DNA of 64,000 nt from Mesobacillus boroniphilus JCM 21738 (GCF_000517385.1 NZ_BAUW01000008.1:17734-81733), one strand, 5' to 3'. Shown: positions 8,483-18,449, numbered from the stretch's first letter. Numbers and translations are program-made. The notes: generated from the sequence alone by a model not told the origin.

Positions 8483-9508
8483 TTATCCCTCCTTCACCTG
8501 ATTTTCCGCAGAGATTGAGTTTTGTGAAAATCGTTCGTCCATTTGCGCTTTTGCAAGCTTTCTCTCAGCACGTTTTGCTTTCCACCCAGAGATTGAACCT
8601 GCGATTCCTCGGGGATAAAAGATCACCAGCAGTGTCAGAATCGGACCAAAAATAAGCATGCGGTAATCCTGGAGAAATTGCAGCTGCTGTGAGATCCAGA
8701 CAACCAAAACAGTACCCACGATTGGACCTGAAAGCGTGCCGATCCCGCCAATCAACAGGTAGGTAAGCAAATCAAACGTGATGACAATGTTGCCAATATC
8801 AGGTCCGATGAAGCGAACGAAAGAGGCGTAAAGGGCTCCTGATAATCCTGCGAAAAAAGTGGAGAGCACGAACGCTTCGAGTTTGTTTTTCATAGTAGAT
8901 ATACCGATTGTTTGTGCCAGGTTCTCACTATTGCGAATAGCAATGTAAGTCCTTCCTGTCAGTGAATGCACGATACGATAGACAATCAGAATCACAACGA
9001 GCAGGATCGCAAGGACGAGGTAATATTGTGACAGCGGTGTCTCAAAGGAAATCGGTCCGATATTTCCTGGTGCCGGTATCCCTATAAGCCCGCGGACACC
9101 TTCTGTTAAGCTGTCCCACTTATCAATGACCAGGTAAAGTATATACCCTACACAAAGCGTATAGATGGCAAAGAAGTGCTCTTTTGTCCTGAGAGCAATC
9201 AGGCCAATCAAAAAGCCAAGAACGCTGGTAATAATCAGGGCAAGAACAAAAGCCAGCCAGAAATTCATCTGTGCTTTTACTGTCAAAATCCCTAAGGAAT
9301 ATGCACCAACCGCAAAGAATCCAGCATGTGCCAATGATAGATATCCTGTATAACCGGCCAGCAGATTAAGCCCGTATACACCAATCATCCAGATAAAAGA
9401 AAGAGTCATGATATGGATGAAATAGTCATTTTGGGTCACAAATGGAAAGAAGATAGCGAATACCACGAGTGCGAGAATGATATTTCGTTTATTGATGATT
9501 TTCTCCAC
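8483..9508 (-). CDS. LIV-type ABC transporter permease (LivM-like)
   Basis: A 341-aa inner-membrane permease with about eight to ten hydrophobic segments. The LivM hallmark GLNLLAGYTGYLSLAHAGF occurs at residues about 46-64, and the GGIGTLSGPIVG loop that contacts the ATPase lies near residue 255. A charged tail of about 40 residues (WKAKRAERKLAKAQ) extends beyond the last membrane segment. It overlaps the upstream livH-like gene at 9508. Confidence 0.9.
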   Translation of the reverse strand: MEKIINKRNIILALVVFAIFFPFVTQNDYFIHIMTLSFIWMIGVYGLNLLAGYTGYLSLAHAGFFAVGAYSLGILTVKAQMNFWLAFVLALIITSVLGFLIGLIALRTKEHFFAIYTLCVGYILYLVIDKWDSLTEGVRGLIGIPAPGNIGPISFETPLSQYYLVLAILLVVILIVYRIVHSLTGRTYIAIRNSENLAQTIGISTMKNKLEAFVLSTFFAGLSGALYASFVRFIGPDIGNIVITFDLLTYLLIGGIGTLSGPIVGTVLVVWISQQLQFLQDYRMLIFGPILTLLVIFYPRGIAGSISGWKAKRAERKLAKAQMDERFSQNSISAENQVKEG

Positions 9509-10374
9509 TAGTGTCCCCCCTTTGCAAAGAGTCCTGTTGGTTTTACTGACAGGATGATCACCAACAGGATGAACGCGATGAGATCTTTATAATCGTTTGA
9601 TATATACGTTGCTCCCAGACTTTCGCTGAACCCAAGAATGTAGCCGCCTATGATGGCTCCCGGAATGCTGCCCATCCCGCCGAGAATGATGATGACAAAC
9701 GCTTTTAGGATAACCAGCTGTCCCATACCAGGAAAAACCAGGTTGATAGGTGCAGCCAGAGAGCTGGCAATCGCCGCAAGCCCTCCGGATATAAGGAACG
9801 TCAGCATAGCGACCCGGTTCGTATTGATTCCTACAAGGTTAGCTCCGTCACGATCCTGTGACATGGCGATGATGGATGCCCCTGTATAAGTCTTTTTCAA
9901 GAAAAGGAAAAGCAGAACCATGACCGCAATTGCCGCAATGATGATCAGCATTCTTTGCATCGTAAAGGTTAACCCGAATAACTGTACGACCTGGCCATAG
10001 GGCGTTGGCATTGTATGATAGTCAGCTCCCCAGACATACTGGGCAAAAGCTTCAAGAAACAGCAGAATGCCGATTGCAGCAATTTTGTCGTGAATAGGCG
10101 GTGCATGCCTTAATGGGTAAAAAACCAATCGTTCCATCAGCACACCAATAAGTCCGACAACAATGACAGAAACCAGGATCGCCAGCCAATAATGAAGCCC
10201 GTACTGCACCATCATCATCAAGGTGATATAACCGCCCATCATATATAGGGCACCGTGGGCAAAATTCGGGATATGAAGGATACCGTAAACTAGAGTAAGT
10301 CCGAGGGCCACCAGTGCATAAACACTTCCGATGGTAAGCCCATTGAACAGCTGCTGAATTAAAATCTCCATCAA
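9508..10374 (-). CDS. LIV-type ABC transporter permease (LivH-like)
   Basis: A 288-aa permease that pairs with the LivM-like subunit to form the channel. The N-terminal QQLFNGLTIGSVYALVALGL and IPNFAHGALYMMGGYI are classic LivH motifs, and GGMGSIPGAIIGGYILG is the cytoplasmic coupling loop. It is the first transporter gene in the operon order and follows the acyl-CoA ligase by about 40 bp on the minus strand, which suggests that uptake and activation of the substrate are co-expressed. Confidence 0.9.
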   Translation of the reverse strand: MMEILIQQLFNGLTIGSVYALVALGLTLVYGILHIPNFAHGALYMMGGYITLMMMVQYGLHYWLAILVSVIVVGLIGVLMERLVFYPLRHAPPIHDKIAAIGILLFLEAFAQYVWGADYHTMPTPYGQVVQLFGLTFTMQRMLIIIAAIAVMVLLFLFLKKTYTGASIIAMSQDRDGANLVGINTNRVAMLTFLISGGLAAIASSLAAPINLVFPGMGQLVILKAFVIIILGGMGSIPGAIIGGYILGFSESLGATYISNDYKDLIAFILLVIILSVKPTGLFAKGGH

Positions 10375-10416
10375 GATCCTCCTTATAATTTGATAGCTAC
10401 ATTCGACGGAGTGCTT

Positions 10417-12091
10417 TTACCTCACCTGTTTTTCAGCTTTTTCCCGTTCTTCCTCCTGTAGTTTCCGCCATAATATTTTGCCGCTGCTTGTCATTGGTAA
10501 CTGTGTCCTGAACTCGACCTCACGGGGATATTTGTAGGCCGCCATATGCTGTTTGGACCATTCAATTATTTCATCTTCACTTATTTCTCCTTCGTACCCC
10601 TCATTTAGAATCACGAAGGCCTTCACAGATTCCCCTCTTCTTGGATCTGGAATACCAACCACCACAGCCTGCTGTATGGCCGGATGCTTGTAAAGGTAGG
10701 ATTCAACTTCAGTCGGCCACACCTTATAACCTGAGGCGTTGATCATTCTTTTCACCCGGTCGACCATGAAGTAATAGCCTTCTTCATCGAAGCGGCCAAT
10801 GTCTCCTGTCCTGAAAAACTTTTTGCCGTCAATTTCAATGAACGAATTCCTGTTTTCATCTTCTGTTGTAATAGCCGACCATTACCTGCGGGCCATTCAT
10901 GACGATTTCACCTATCTCTCCTGCACCAAGTTCTTTTCCGGTTGAGGGTTCAATGATTCTTGCATCGACATCAAAAGACGGGATGCCAAGGCATTGCATT
11001 TTAGGCCTGTCAGGCGGGTTGAAGTGGGTCTGGGCAATTGTTTCTGAAAGTCCGTACCCTTCCACAAACCTCAGCCCTGTAAGTTTGTACAGTTTTTCTC
11101 CGACAGCCTCAGGTAGCGCTGCACCGCCGCCTGATATCGAGGTTAACGTGGCGATATCCTCTTGTTTCAGTTTGGGATTTGCCAGGAAGTCGACGATCAT
11201 TGTTGCAATTGCCACCCAGTGCGTGCACCCCTGCGATTGAATCAGTTCAACTGCTGCCTCGCGGTTCCATCTTGTCATCAGGACCATTGTGCTTCCTGAA
11301 TAGATCGGCATATGCATGCTGTGGACCATTCCGGTAACATGGAATAATGGCAGTGTTGTTAAATGAACTGCACTGGTGGTAGAGCTCGACCAGTGGTACG
11401 CACCAATGGTATTCGCCTGAACGGTCCGGTTCGTATGCATACAGCCTTTGGGCATCCCAGTGGTTCCAGAAGTATAAGGAAGCACAACAAGGTCATCTGC
11501 CTGGGTAGTATGAGCACGTGGTTCATACTGTGCCGATATGGCTTCCTTCCAATGGAAGTGTCCTGGCTGCTCGAAAACCTTTCTTGCTGCTTCAACTTCC
11601 GGCGGCAATATACCTTTGAATTCAACCCCTTTATAATCAGAATAAGCGGCAACTACTACATTAATTAATGGAGTTGTTCCTATAAGCGGCTCAACCTTGT
11701 CATAAAGCTCCTGTCCAACTAGTGCGGAATTGATTCCGCAATCCTTGATATAAAAGCTCAGCTCTTCTGCGGTCAGCATTGGATTGATTGGCACCACAAT
11801 TGCATCTGCTCTTGAAATAGCATAGAATCCAATCACGAACTGTGGGGAGTTCTGCATGAATAACAGGACTCGTTCTCCTTTTGTCACACCCAGCTTTTGC
11901 TGAAGGAAGCCTGCCAGTGCGTTGACCTCTTCATCAAGCTCCTTGTAGGAAATAGTGTTTCCGTAATAGTAGATCGCACTCTGGTCAGGGTATCTCGCTG
12001 CACTGACTTTTAAATTTTCATAGAGTGATGTTTCCGGCAATTTCAGAGATTTAGAGATTTTCGGCCAATGATCAAAATGAAGATTCGGCAT
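10417..12091 (-). CDS. Acyl-CoA ligase (AMP-forming; apparent frameshift)
   Basis: An ANL-superfamily acyl-CoA synthetase of about 557 aa that activates a carboxylic acid with ATP and CoA. The P-loop VLPYTSGTTGMPKGC (about residue 200), GYGLSE(T) (about 345) and the C-terminal hinge region (FFRTGDIGRFDEEGYYFMVDR, reconstructed) lead to the catalytic Lys region SSGKILWRKL. The reading frame shifts near 10861, between GYYNR and DENRNSF; the lost linker is only a few residues. It is the gene immediately upstream of the transporter, so it is the likely activating enzyme for the imported acid. Chain-length or aromatic specificity cannot be told. Confidence 0.85.
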
Positions 12092-12111
12092 TATTTATTC
12101 CTCCCTATTTT

Positions 12112-13065
12112 TTACTCAACTGGTTTGAAGGAACTTCTTTTTTTAAAAGCCTCTGCAGCGTCTTTGATGGCTTTCTTTCCGTCTGGCAGAAATTCGGTCA
12201 TTCCGAGGAAACAATGGAGCATTCCCGGAACGCACACATATTCTGTTTCTACTCCGGCATTTTTCAGTTTCATGGCAAAATGCTCGCCGCCATCGCATAA
12301 AGGATCGAGCTCTGCTGTCATGATAAAAGCTGGCGGAAGCTTTGCGGTAATGTCATCGGGAATCAGCAACGGTGCGGCAAGAGGGTTTAGTGTATCAGCT
12401 GGTGTATTCAGGTATTGTTCACGGAACCAGTTCATTGTGGACTTCGTTAAATAGTAGCCTTCGCCGTATTTTTCGTAAGATGAAGTATATTCAAAGCCTG
12501 TAGATGGATAAAATAGCATTTGGTAAGCAATCGAAGGTGTTTGCCTCTCTACTGAAAGAAAGCTGACAACAGCTGCAAGGTTCCCTCCTGCACTGTCACC
12601 TGCGACTGCGATAGAATTTTTATCGATATTAAGCTCTTCAGCGTTTTCATACACCCATTTAGCAGCTAGATATGAATCTTCTACTGCAACCGGAAATTTG
12701 CTTTCAGGTGCAAGACTGTAATCCACAGAAACTACTATACATCCAGATTCATTTGAAAATGAGTGGCACAGGGCATCATGAGTTTCGATGTTGCCGATCA
12801 CCCAGCCGCCTCCATGATAATAAACTACGGCTGGAAGCTTTGACTCTCCGGCTCCTTGAGGTGTATAAATCCTGATATCAATTTCTCCGTTAAATCCTTT
12901 AATTTTTCGGTTTTTGGTTTTTGCTAGCTTTTCAGCCCTGCTCATTTGTTTAGCAGATTGTTCAAATCCCTTCCTGGCTTCCTCCAATGGCAGCTGTTCC
13001 AGCGGCGGAACAGGGTTATTAGCAAATGCTTCAAGTAACGCCTTCACTTCCGGTTTTAATGACAT
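12112..13065 (-). CDS. Alpha/beta hydrolase (HSL-type esterase/lipase)
   Basis: A 317-aa carboxylesterase of the hormone-sensitive-lipase family. The oxyanion-hole motif YYHGGGWV (about residue 80) and nucleophile elbow GDSAGGN (about 155) are intact; the acidic residue lies in TAELDPLCD (about 255) and the catalytic His in PGMLHCFLG (about 285). The start at 13065 has AGGAGGAG just upstream. It lies between the ligase and a ComB-like gene in the same direction. It probably frees an acid from an ester or lactone that then enters the CoA pathway (inference). Confidence 0.88.
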   Translation of the reverse strand: MSLKPEVKALLEAFANNPVPPLEQLPLEEARKGFEQSAKQMSRAEKLAKTKNRKIKGFNGEIDIRIYTPQGAGESKLPAVVYYHGGGWVIGNIETHDALCHSFSNESGCIVVSVDYSLAPESKFPVAVEDSYLAAKWVYENAEELNIDKNSIAVAGDSAGGNLAAVVSFLSVERQTPSIAYQMLFYPSTGFEYTSSYEKYGEGYYLTKSTMNWFREQYLNTPADTLNPLAAPLLIPDDITAKLPPAFIMTAELDPLCDGGEHFAMKLKNAGVETEYVCVPGMLHCFLGMTEFLPDGKKAIKDAAEAFKKRSSFKPVE

Positions 13066-13099
13066 AATCTCTCCTCCTTCATATGTAAACGCTATCATT

Positions 13100-13831
13100 T
13101 TATACTGCAGTGATCCGTTTTTTATCTATCAGCATAGGAACTTTATTAAATATATTTTGCTGGGAAACGAATTCAATCTCCTTGTCAAATCCATGTTTGC
13201 TCAGCATCCTGCCGACTCGGGAAGCTTTTAGGATATCATCACTATTTTGATTGTGCCCATGGTAGAAACTATACGCAGCATAAGCTGAATCAGTTAGAAA
13301 GAACTCGCCGCCGAATTGCTTGATGAGGGCGTCAATAAAGCAGCCCGCTCCCTGGAAATCTTCTACATTAAATTCATTGGAAGAACCCGAGCATACAACT
13401 ACTATCGTCTCACCCTGATAATCTTTTAAAATATGATTGGCAACGGCCTCGCAGTTCAACAGGGACGCCGCATAAACCGCATTCGCATTAGCAGAATTTT
13501 TGAGTGCGACCGTTCCATTAGTCGTGGATAAGATTACAGACTTCCCCTCTATCTTTTCCTTCAGTTCTAGTGGGTTGGGCGAAAGGAACCCGTCAATCGT
13601 TTTCCCTTGATATTCACCAACGAGAACGAAACTGTCTTTTTCTCTTCCGGCAGCTTCCTGTTCCGCAGCCTTTCCATCCAGGACCGGAATCACTTCTTTG
13701 GCACCGAACTCAAGTGCAGACGCGACAGTGGAAGTCGCCAGCAGAACATCGAAAACAACCGCGATTTTGTTGTCAGCCATTTTCTGTTTATCGATATCCT
13801 CCTTTTTTAGCAAAAGGTGAATCTTCATCAT
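13100..13831 (-). CDS. comB: 2-phosphosulfolactate phosphatase (ComB-like)
   Basis: A 243-aa protein of the ComB family, named for Mg-dependent hydrolysis of 2-phosphosulfolactate in coenzyme M or sulfolactate synthesis. The motif VVFDVLLATSTVASAL corresponds to the family's DVxRATST region, with Leu in place of the usual Arg. LSTTNGTVAL and VCSGSSNEFNVEDFQGAGCF are typical. In Bacillus the family is linked to spore sulfolactate. Two adjacent ATG codons can serve as start (13831 or 13828). The changed Arg and its odd place in a fatty-acid block leave the real substrate open. Confidence 0.75.
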   Translation of the reverse strand: MMKIHLLLKKEDIDKQKMADNKIAVVFDVLLATSTVASALEFGAKEVIPVLDGKAAEQEAAGREKDSFVLVGEYQGKTIDGFLSPNPLELKEKIEGKSVILSTTNGTVALKNSANANAVYAASLLNCEAVANHILKDYQGETIVVVCSGSSNEFNVEDFQGAGCFIDALIKQFGGEFFLTDSAYAAYSFYHGHNQNSDDILKASRVGRMLSKHGFDKEIEFVSQQNIFNKVPMLIDKKRITAV

Positions 13832-13834
13832 CCC

Positions 13835-14900
13835 TCAGCCCTTTCTGTCATTTTTTTCTGCGGTGTAAAGAGCATATTGGATCAGGCTGCTGACAAACCT
13901 GTCAAGGTGCGCAAACCGGGGATCCTTTGTCTGTCCCTTTTTCCACCTGTAATAGATTTGCTGGCAAATAACTGCAAGCTTGAAATAAGCAAATGTTTGA
14001 TAAAAATTCATGTAAGCCAGATCCCTGCCGCTTTTTCTTGCGTAATCCTCCATAAATTCATCACGAGTCATGAAACCGGGGGTCACCGTAACGGGCGGCT
14101 TTCCCATCCCTTTTTTCAAAAGATCAGAGTCATCGGGTTCAATCCAATAGCTCATCGCAACACCTAAATCAGCCAGCGGATCACCTACGGTTGTCATCTC
14201 CCAATCGAACAATCCAACCATTTCCGTCAATTCCTTATTGAACATGGCATTGTTCAATTTGTAATCATAATGGATGATTGATGGCGTTTCAGATTCAGAC
14301 ACATTCTTCAGCATCCATTGCTTTAATTGCTCAACGCCTTGAACGATATCCGTTTCCGCCCGCTCATAGCGGCGGATCCAACCGATTACCTGTCTTTCCA
14401 TGAAGCCTTCGGGTTTGGTCATTTCCGTAAGCTTTGTCTTTGTATAATCAATGCTGTGAAGTTCTACAAGGTGGTTGACCATCGTTTCTGACAGAGACCT
14501 GCATATCTCTCTGCCTGGTGTAATGCCTTCAGGAAAATCAGTATCAAGGACAATGCCACGCTTTCTTTCCATCACAAAAAATGGACTGCCGATGACACTT
14601 TCATCTGCAAACAAATATGGTTTCGGAGCAGCGAGAAATGAGGCTGATCTCTTTCAGGATTTTATATTCCCGTTCCATATCATGCGCTTTCGGTGCGACT
14701 GGACCGAGTGGGGGACGCCTTAAGACCGCTTCCCACTCTCCCATCTTCAGCTGATAGGTCAAATTCGATTTTCCAAAGCTGAATTGCTCGATTGTAAGGC
14801 TTTCTTCAGGAAGATTAGGTAATTGCTCCCTTAAGTAGTTTTCGATCGCACTGGTATCGAGTTCTTCCCCTTGTCTGATTGGAATCGTATCAGAAGCCAT
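13835..14900 (-). CDS. APH/choline-kinase-like phosphotransferase (apparent frameshift)
   Basis: A kinase-fold protein of about 354 aa of the type often found with acyl-CoA dehydrogenases (ACAD10/11-like systems), where it is thought to phosphorylate hydroxyacyl substrates. The Brenner motif [13 protein letters not shown] and the metal-binding [17 protein letters not shown] are present. The start at 14900 has AGGAGG 10 nt upstream. The frame shifts at about 14631-14645, between [14 protein letters not shown] and the [16 protein letters not shown] continuation. Neighbouring SDR and acyl-CoA dehydrogenase genes read the same way and are probably co-transcribed. Confidence 0.82.
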
Positions 14901-14929
14901 AAGTACCATTCCTCCTTTTAGGTGAATAT

Positions 14930-15012
14930 TTATTCGCGCTCTATGATTGTAGCGATTCCCTGTCCGCCGCCAATGCAAACAGTACAGATACAATCACTGC
15001 ATCTCTGTTCAT
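14930..15012 (-). pseudogene. Thiolase remnant: only the two ends remain
   Basis: An ATG at 15012 with a G-rich ribosome site opens MNRDAVIVS, the usual start of acetyl-CoA acyltransferases. Right after this, in another frame, the sequence encodes [17 protein letters not shown] and a stop, which is the conserved thiolase C-terminus with its catalytic Cys-containing CIGGG loop. About 1.1 kb of the gene is missing between them. It lies exactly where a thiolase would be expected, between an SDR and the kinase gene of a beta-oxidation block. It could be a real deletion or an assembly collapse. Confidence 0.75.
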
Positions 15013-15027
15013 GGATGCTGCCCCCTT

Positions 15028-15801
15028 TTACAGTACATGTGTTCCGCCATCGACAATCACAACGTCACCGGTAATATAATCCGATGCTGATGCTGCCAGG
15101 AAAACTGCGACACCCTTAAGATCATTGTCAGAGCCGAATTTCCGCAGCGGAGTACCCTCGAGAATGGCCTGGCCGCCTTTTTCAAGGAGACCATTTGACA
15201 TCTTTGTCGGGAAGAATCCAGGTGCAATTGCATTGACGTAAATTCCGCGCGGTCCCCATTTTGCTGCAAGGTCCTTTGTAAAAGTAATGACAGCACCCTT
15301 GCTGGCGTTATATCCAATTGCATCCATCACCTTTGGGTTGGAACCTTTAAGCCCTGCAACCGACGCGATATTGATGATCTTGCCTGACCCTTGCTCCAGC
15401 ATCACCTTTCCAGCTGCCTGAGACATGAGGAATGTTCCTGTCACGTTGACATTCAAAACCTTTTGCCATGCTTCAAGCGGCATCTCTTCCGCCGGCGCTC
15501 CCCAGGAAGCTCCGCTGTTATTGACAAGGATATCAATCCTGCCGAATTTCTCTACGGTCTGTTCTACTACGTTTTTCACATCTTCCGGGTTGGTGATGTC
15601 ACATTTCAAAGCCAGGGATTCAACCCCGATCTCCTTCAGCTTCCCGCTAACTTCTTCACAGGCGTCTACTCGCCGTGAGCAAACAACGACATTCGCGCCT
15701 GCTTCAGCAAAACCAATGGCTATTTGTTCCCCAAGGCCACGTCCCCCGCCGGTTACGATGGCTACTTTCCCTTTTAGTGAAAATAGTTCTGATACATGCA
15801 T
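15028..15801 (-). CDS. Short-chain dehydrogenase/reductase (FabG-like)
   Basis: A 257-aa classical SDR. The NAD(P) motif TGGGRGLGEQIA (about residues 18-29), NNSGASWG, catalytic Ser in INIASVAG (about 147) and YNASKGA (Tyr/Lys about 164/168) are intact. The C-terminus DYITGDVVIVDGGTHVL is typical. It probably oxidises or reduces a hydroxyacyl-CoA in the pathway. It is separated by 13 bp from the acyl-CoA dehydrogenase upstream and by 15 bp from the thiolase remnant downstream. Confidence 0.88.
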   Translation of the reverse strand: MHVSELFSLKGKVAIVTGGGRGLGEQIAIGFAEAGANVVVCSRRVDACEEVSGKLKEIGVESLALKCDITNPEDVKNVVEQTVEKFGRIDILVNNSGASWGAPAEEMPLEAWQKVLNVNVTGTFLMSQAAGKVMLEQGSGKIINIASVAGLKGSNPKVMDAIGYNASKGAVITFTKDLAAKWGPRGIYVNAIAPGFFPTKMSNGLLEKGGQAILEGTPLRKFGSDNDLKGVAVFLAASASDYITGDVVIVDGGTHVL

Positions 15802-15814
15802 AGATGTTTCCTCC

Positions 15815-17020
15815 TTACAGATATTTTTTCAGCTCGTATCTTGCGATCGCTCGTTTGTGTACCTCATCAGGACCATCTGCCAATCTTAGTGTCCTGATAT
15901 TCGCCCAAGCAGCTGCAAGCGTGAAGTCATCACTTACACCTGCAGCACCGAATGCCTGGATCGCCCTGTCGATGATTTTTAGTGCCATATTAGGAGCGAC
16001 CACCTTGATCATAGCAATCTCTGTCTTTGCTTCTTTGTTGCCAACTGTATCCATCATGAACGCAGCCTTAAGTGTAAGGAGTCTCGCCTGCTCGATATCG
16101 ATCCTGGCTTCCGCGATCCATTCCTGGATGACGCCCTGGTCGGCGAGCTTTTTACCGAATGCGGTTCTTTCAAGAACTCGTTTTGACATCTCTTCAAGCG
16201 CACGTTCAGCTGCACCGATCGTTCTCATGCAATGATGGATTCGCCCTGGTCCAAGACGGCCCTGGGCAATGGCGAAGCCTTTTCCTACGCCCCAAAGCAT
16301 ATTGGAGGCTGGCACTCTCACATTCTTGTATTCTATTTCCGCATGTCCATGAGGCGCATGGTCGTAACCGAAGACAGGCAGGATTCTTTTAATCGTTACT
16401 CCCGGTGTATCAAGAGGAACAAGAATCATAGATTGCTGCTCATGCTTTGGAGCATCAGGATCATTTTTACCCATCACAATCGCAATCTTGCAGCGTGGAT
16501 CTCCAGCACCTGAAGACCACCATTTCGTTCCGTTAATGACGTACTCATCCCCATCACGGATGATGCTTGCCTGTATGTTCGTTGCGTCGGAGGAAGCGAC
16601 GTCTGGCTCTGTCATCGAGAAGCAGGACCTGATTTCGCCATCCAGGAGAGGTTTCAGCCACTGTTCCTTATGTTCTTCAGTTCCGTAACGGACAAGCACT
16701 TCCATATTGCCCGTATCAGGCGCAGCACAGTTGAACACCTCTGGAGCGATGCTTGATCTCCCCATGATTTCGCAAAGCGGTGCGTATTCAAGGTTGGTAA
16801 GACCTTCGCCGTATTCGCTCTCTGGTAAAAACAAATTCCAGAGTCCTTTTTCTTTTGCCTTCTCCTTCAGTTCTTCCATGATTGGGGGAACTTTGGAGAA
16901 TGGGTCATTTTTGTCAATCTGGTCTTTATAAACCTTCTCATTTGGAAAAATATATTCATCCATGAACTCTGAGAGCCTGGTCTGGTATTCCTTGACCTTT
17001 TCCTTATGGTTAAAATTCAT
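15815..17020 (-). CDS. Acyl-CoA dehydrogenase (ACAD10/11-like)
   Basis: A 401-aa FAD flavoprotein that introduces the alpha-beta double bond in an acyl-CoA. Motifs include [16 protein letters not shown] (FAD/substrate loop), [25 protein letters not shown] and the C-terminal [18 protein letters not shown]. The D in GPDEVH stands where several acyl-CoA dehydrogenases carry the catalytic Glu, the pattern seen in ACAD10/11 relatives that work with an APH-like kinase, and such a kinase gene lies nearby. A TetR-type palindrome at 17044-17061 precedes the start, within the 50 bp that separate it from the next dehydrogenase. Confidence 0.9.
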   Translation of the reverse strand: MNFNHKEKVKEYQTRLSEFMDEYIFPNEKVYKDQIDKNDPFSKVPPIMEELKEKAKEKGLWNLFLPESEYGEGLTNLEYAPLCEIMGRSSIAPEVFNCAAPDTGNMEVLVRYGTEEHKEQWLKPLLDGEIRSCFSMTEPDVASSDATNIQASIIRDGDEYVINGTKWWSSGAGDPRCKIAIVMGKNDPDAPKHEQQSMILVPLDTPGVTIKRILPVFGYDHAPHGHAEIEYKNVRVPASNMLWGVGKGFAIAQGRLGPGRIHHCMRTIGAAERALEEMSKRVLERTAFGKKLADQGVIQEWIAEARIDIEQARLLTLKAAFMMDTVGNKEAKTEIAMIKVVAPNMALKIIDRAIQAFGAAGVSDDFTLAAAWANIRTLRLADGPDEVHKRAIARYELKKYL

Positions 17021-17043
17021 TCATGCAACCTCTTTCTTTTTTG

Positions 17044-17061
17044 ATACTAACTAGTTGGTAT
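17044..17061. promoter_or_regulatory. Putative TetR-family operator, site A
   Basis: ATACTAACT/AGTTGGTAT, 8 of 9 paired positions. It lies directly upstream of the acyl-CoA dehydrogenase gene that starts at 17020. Sites B, C and D share the sequence. Confidence 0.6.
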
Positions 17062-17070
17062 GTTCCTTTG

Positions 17071-18228
17071 TTAATATTCTTTTTCCAGCTGAGCAGCGAT
17101 AATATTTTTCTGGATTTCTGACGTACCCTCGTATATTCTTGTGATTCTCGCGTCACGGAAAAATCTTTCGACCGGATAATCTGATATATAACCGAGACCG
17201 CCGTGAACCTGGACTGCTTTATCGGCGACCCTGTTGTAAACCTCAGAACCATAGAGCTTCAACATGGCAGCTTCCTTGATGACCTTCTGGCCAGAATCAA
17301 CCATCCAGGCAACTCGGTATGTAAAAGTCCTGAGCGCTTCGATTTCAACCGCCATTTCCGCCAGCATATGGCTTACTGCCTGATGCTTGATAATCGGTTT
17401 GCCGAACTGGATTCTCTCTTTGGCATAAGCAACAGACATTTTAAGAAGCTTCTGGGAGGACCCCAAATTTCGCGCCGCGAGGCCTGCCCTGCCACTGGCC
17501 AGTATTTTCAAGGCGTTTACATAACCCTGGCCTTCAGTGCCAAGAACATTTTCAACAGGAACCTCGCAATCTTCGAACACCAATTCAGCAGAATGCGAAC
17601 CCCTAAGACCCATCTTTTTTTCGACTTTACCTAGCTTGAAGCCAGGATAGTCTTTTTCAACGATGAAAGAAGTAATTCCTTTTGCCCCTTTTTCAGAGTC
17701 TGTGACTGCCATCACTGTAAATACACTCGCCTCTAATGCATTCGTAATATAGTGCTTCAAACCGTTCAGCACGTATTTATCGCCATTTCTTACTGCTGTC
17801 GTTCTTAAGTTTGCCGCATTCGAACCTGCATCAGGCTCTGTGAGGGCAAAGGCACCGATCTTCTCACCGCTGGCCATAGCAGGCAAGTATTTTCGTTTTT
17901 GCTGCTCATTGCCCAGTTCGACAATTCCGACGGTGCCGATCCCGGTGTGGGCGCCAATCAAAGTCGTATAGCCATTATGCGTCTGGCCGATTTCCTCATA
18001 CAGTGCACATTTTTCGACCATGCCGATTCCCAGTCCGCCATATTCCGCCGGTATGCTTAATCCGAAAAGGCCCATATCCCTTGAAAGCTGGATGATGTTT
18101 TCAGGAATTTTATCTTCTTCTTCGATCTGCATCGCCACAGGCTCGACTTCACTCTGGATAAAATCACGGACATTTCTTTTTAAAGCCAGTAAATCCTCGT
18201 CAAAATCGAAGTTCACTTGGGTCAACAC
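17071..18228 (-). CDS. Acyl-CoA dehydrogenase
   Basis: A 385-aa acyl-CoA dehydrogenase of the short/medium-chain type. GAFALTEPDAGSNAANL (FAD site), NGLKHYITNA, GLAARNLGSSQ and the C-terminal IYEGTSEIQKNIIAAQLEK are intact, and the Glu of YEGTSE is the expected catalytic base. It starts at 18228, preceded by a stretch with seven TTCCT direct repeats. Compared with the neighbour at 15815, it is the canonical beta-oxidation form. Confidence 0.93.
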   Translation of the reverse strand: MLTQVNFDFDEDLLALKRNVRDFIQSEVEPVAMQIEEEDKIPENIIQLSRDMGLFGLSIPAEYGGLGIGMVEKCALYEEIGQTHNGYTTLIGAHTGIGTVGIVELGNEQQKRKYLPAMASGEKIGAFALTEPDAGSNAANLRTTAVRNGDKYVLNGLKHYITNALEASVFTVMAVTDSEKGAKGITSFIVEKDYPGFKLGKVEKKMGLRGSHSAELVFEDCEVPVENVLGTEGQGYVNALKILASGRAGLAARNLGSSQKLLKMSVAYAKERIQFGKPIIKHQAVSHMLAEMAVEIEALRTFTYRVAWMVDSGQKVIKEAAMLKLYGSEVYNRVADKAVQVHGGLGYISDYPVERFFRDARITRIYEGTSEIQKNIIAAQLEKEY

Positions 18229-18247
18229 CTCGTTTAAAAGGGATTTT

Positions 18248-18389
18248 TTCCTAAATTACATAACTTATTGCAGATATTCCTGAATCCATGATTTTATTCC
18301 TTAAATTTGTACTCTAATATTCCTTAATTTTTCTATATATTCCTGAAAAATGAACAAGTTTTCCTAAACGATGACGCTTATTCCTAAAT
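18248..18389. repeat. Seven TTCCT(G/T)AA-like direct repeats at two-helical-turn spacing
   Basis: TTCCT begins at 18248, 18277, 18297, 18320, 18340, 18361 and 18381, each followed by AA, GAA or TAA, and most preceded by (T)A. Six intervals measure 29, 20, 23, 20, 21 and 20 bp. The array lies upstream of the acyl-CoA dehydrogenase gene that starts at 18228 and could bind an activator on one DNA face. No -12/-24 promoter is visible. Confidence 0.45.
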
Positions 18390-18416
18390 GCGGTTACACC
18401 AGTGTCCTATAGCAAT

Positions 18417-18443
18417 AAACCCAGCAAATCACTGCCGGGTTTT
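18417..18443 (-). terminator. Terminator of the MaoC operon
   Basis: Read on the minus strand, AACCCGGCA / TTGCTGGGTT form a hairpin just beyond the MaoC stop codon, followed by TATTG. The T run is weak. Confidence 0.5.
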
Positions 18444-18449
18444 AGATTA

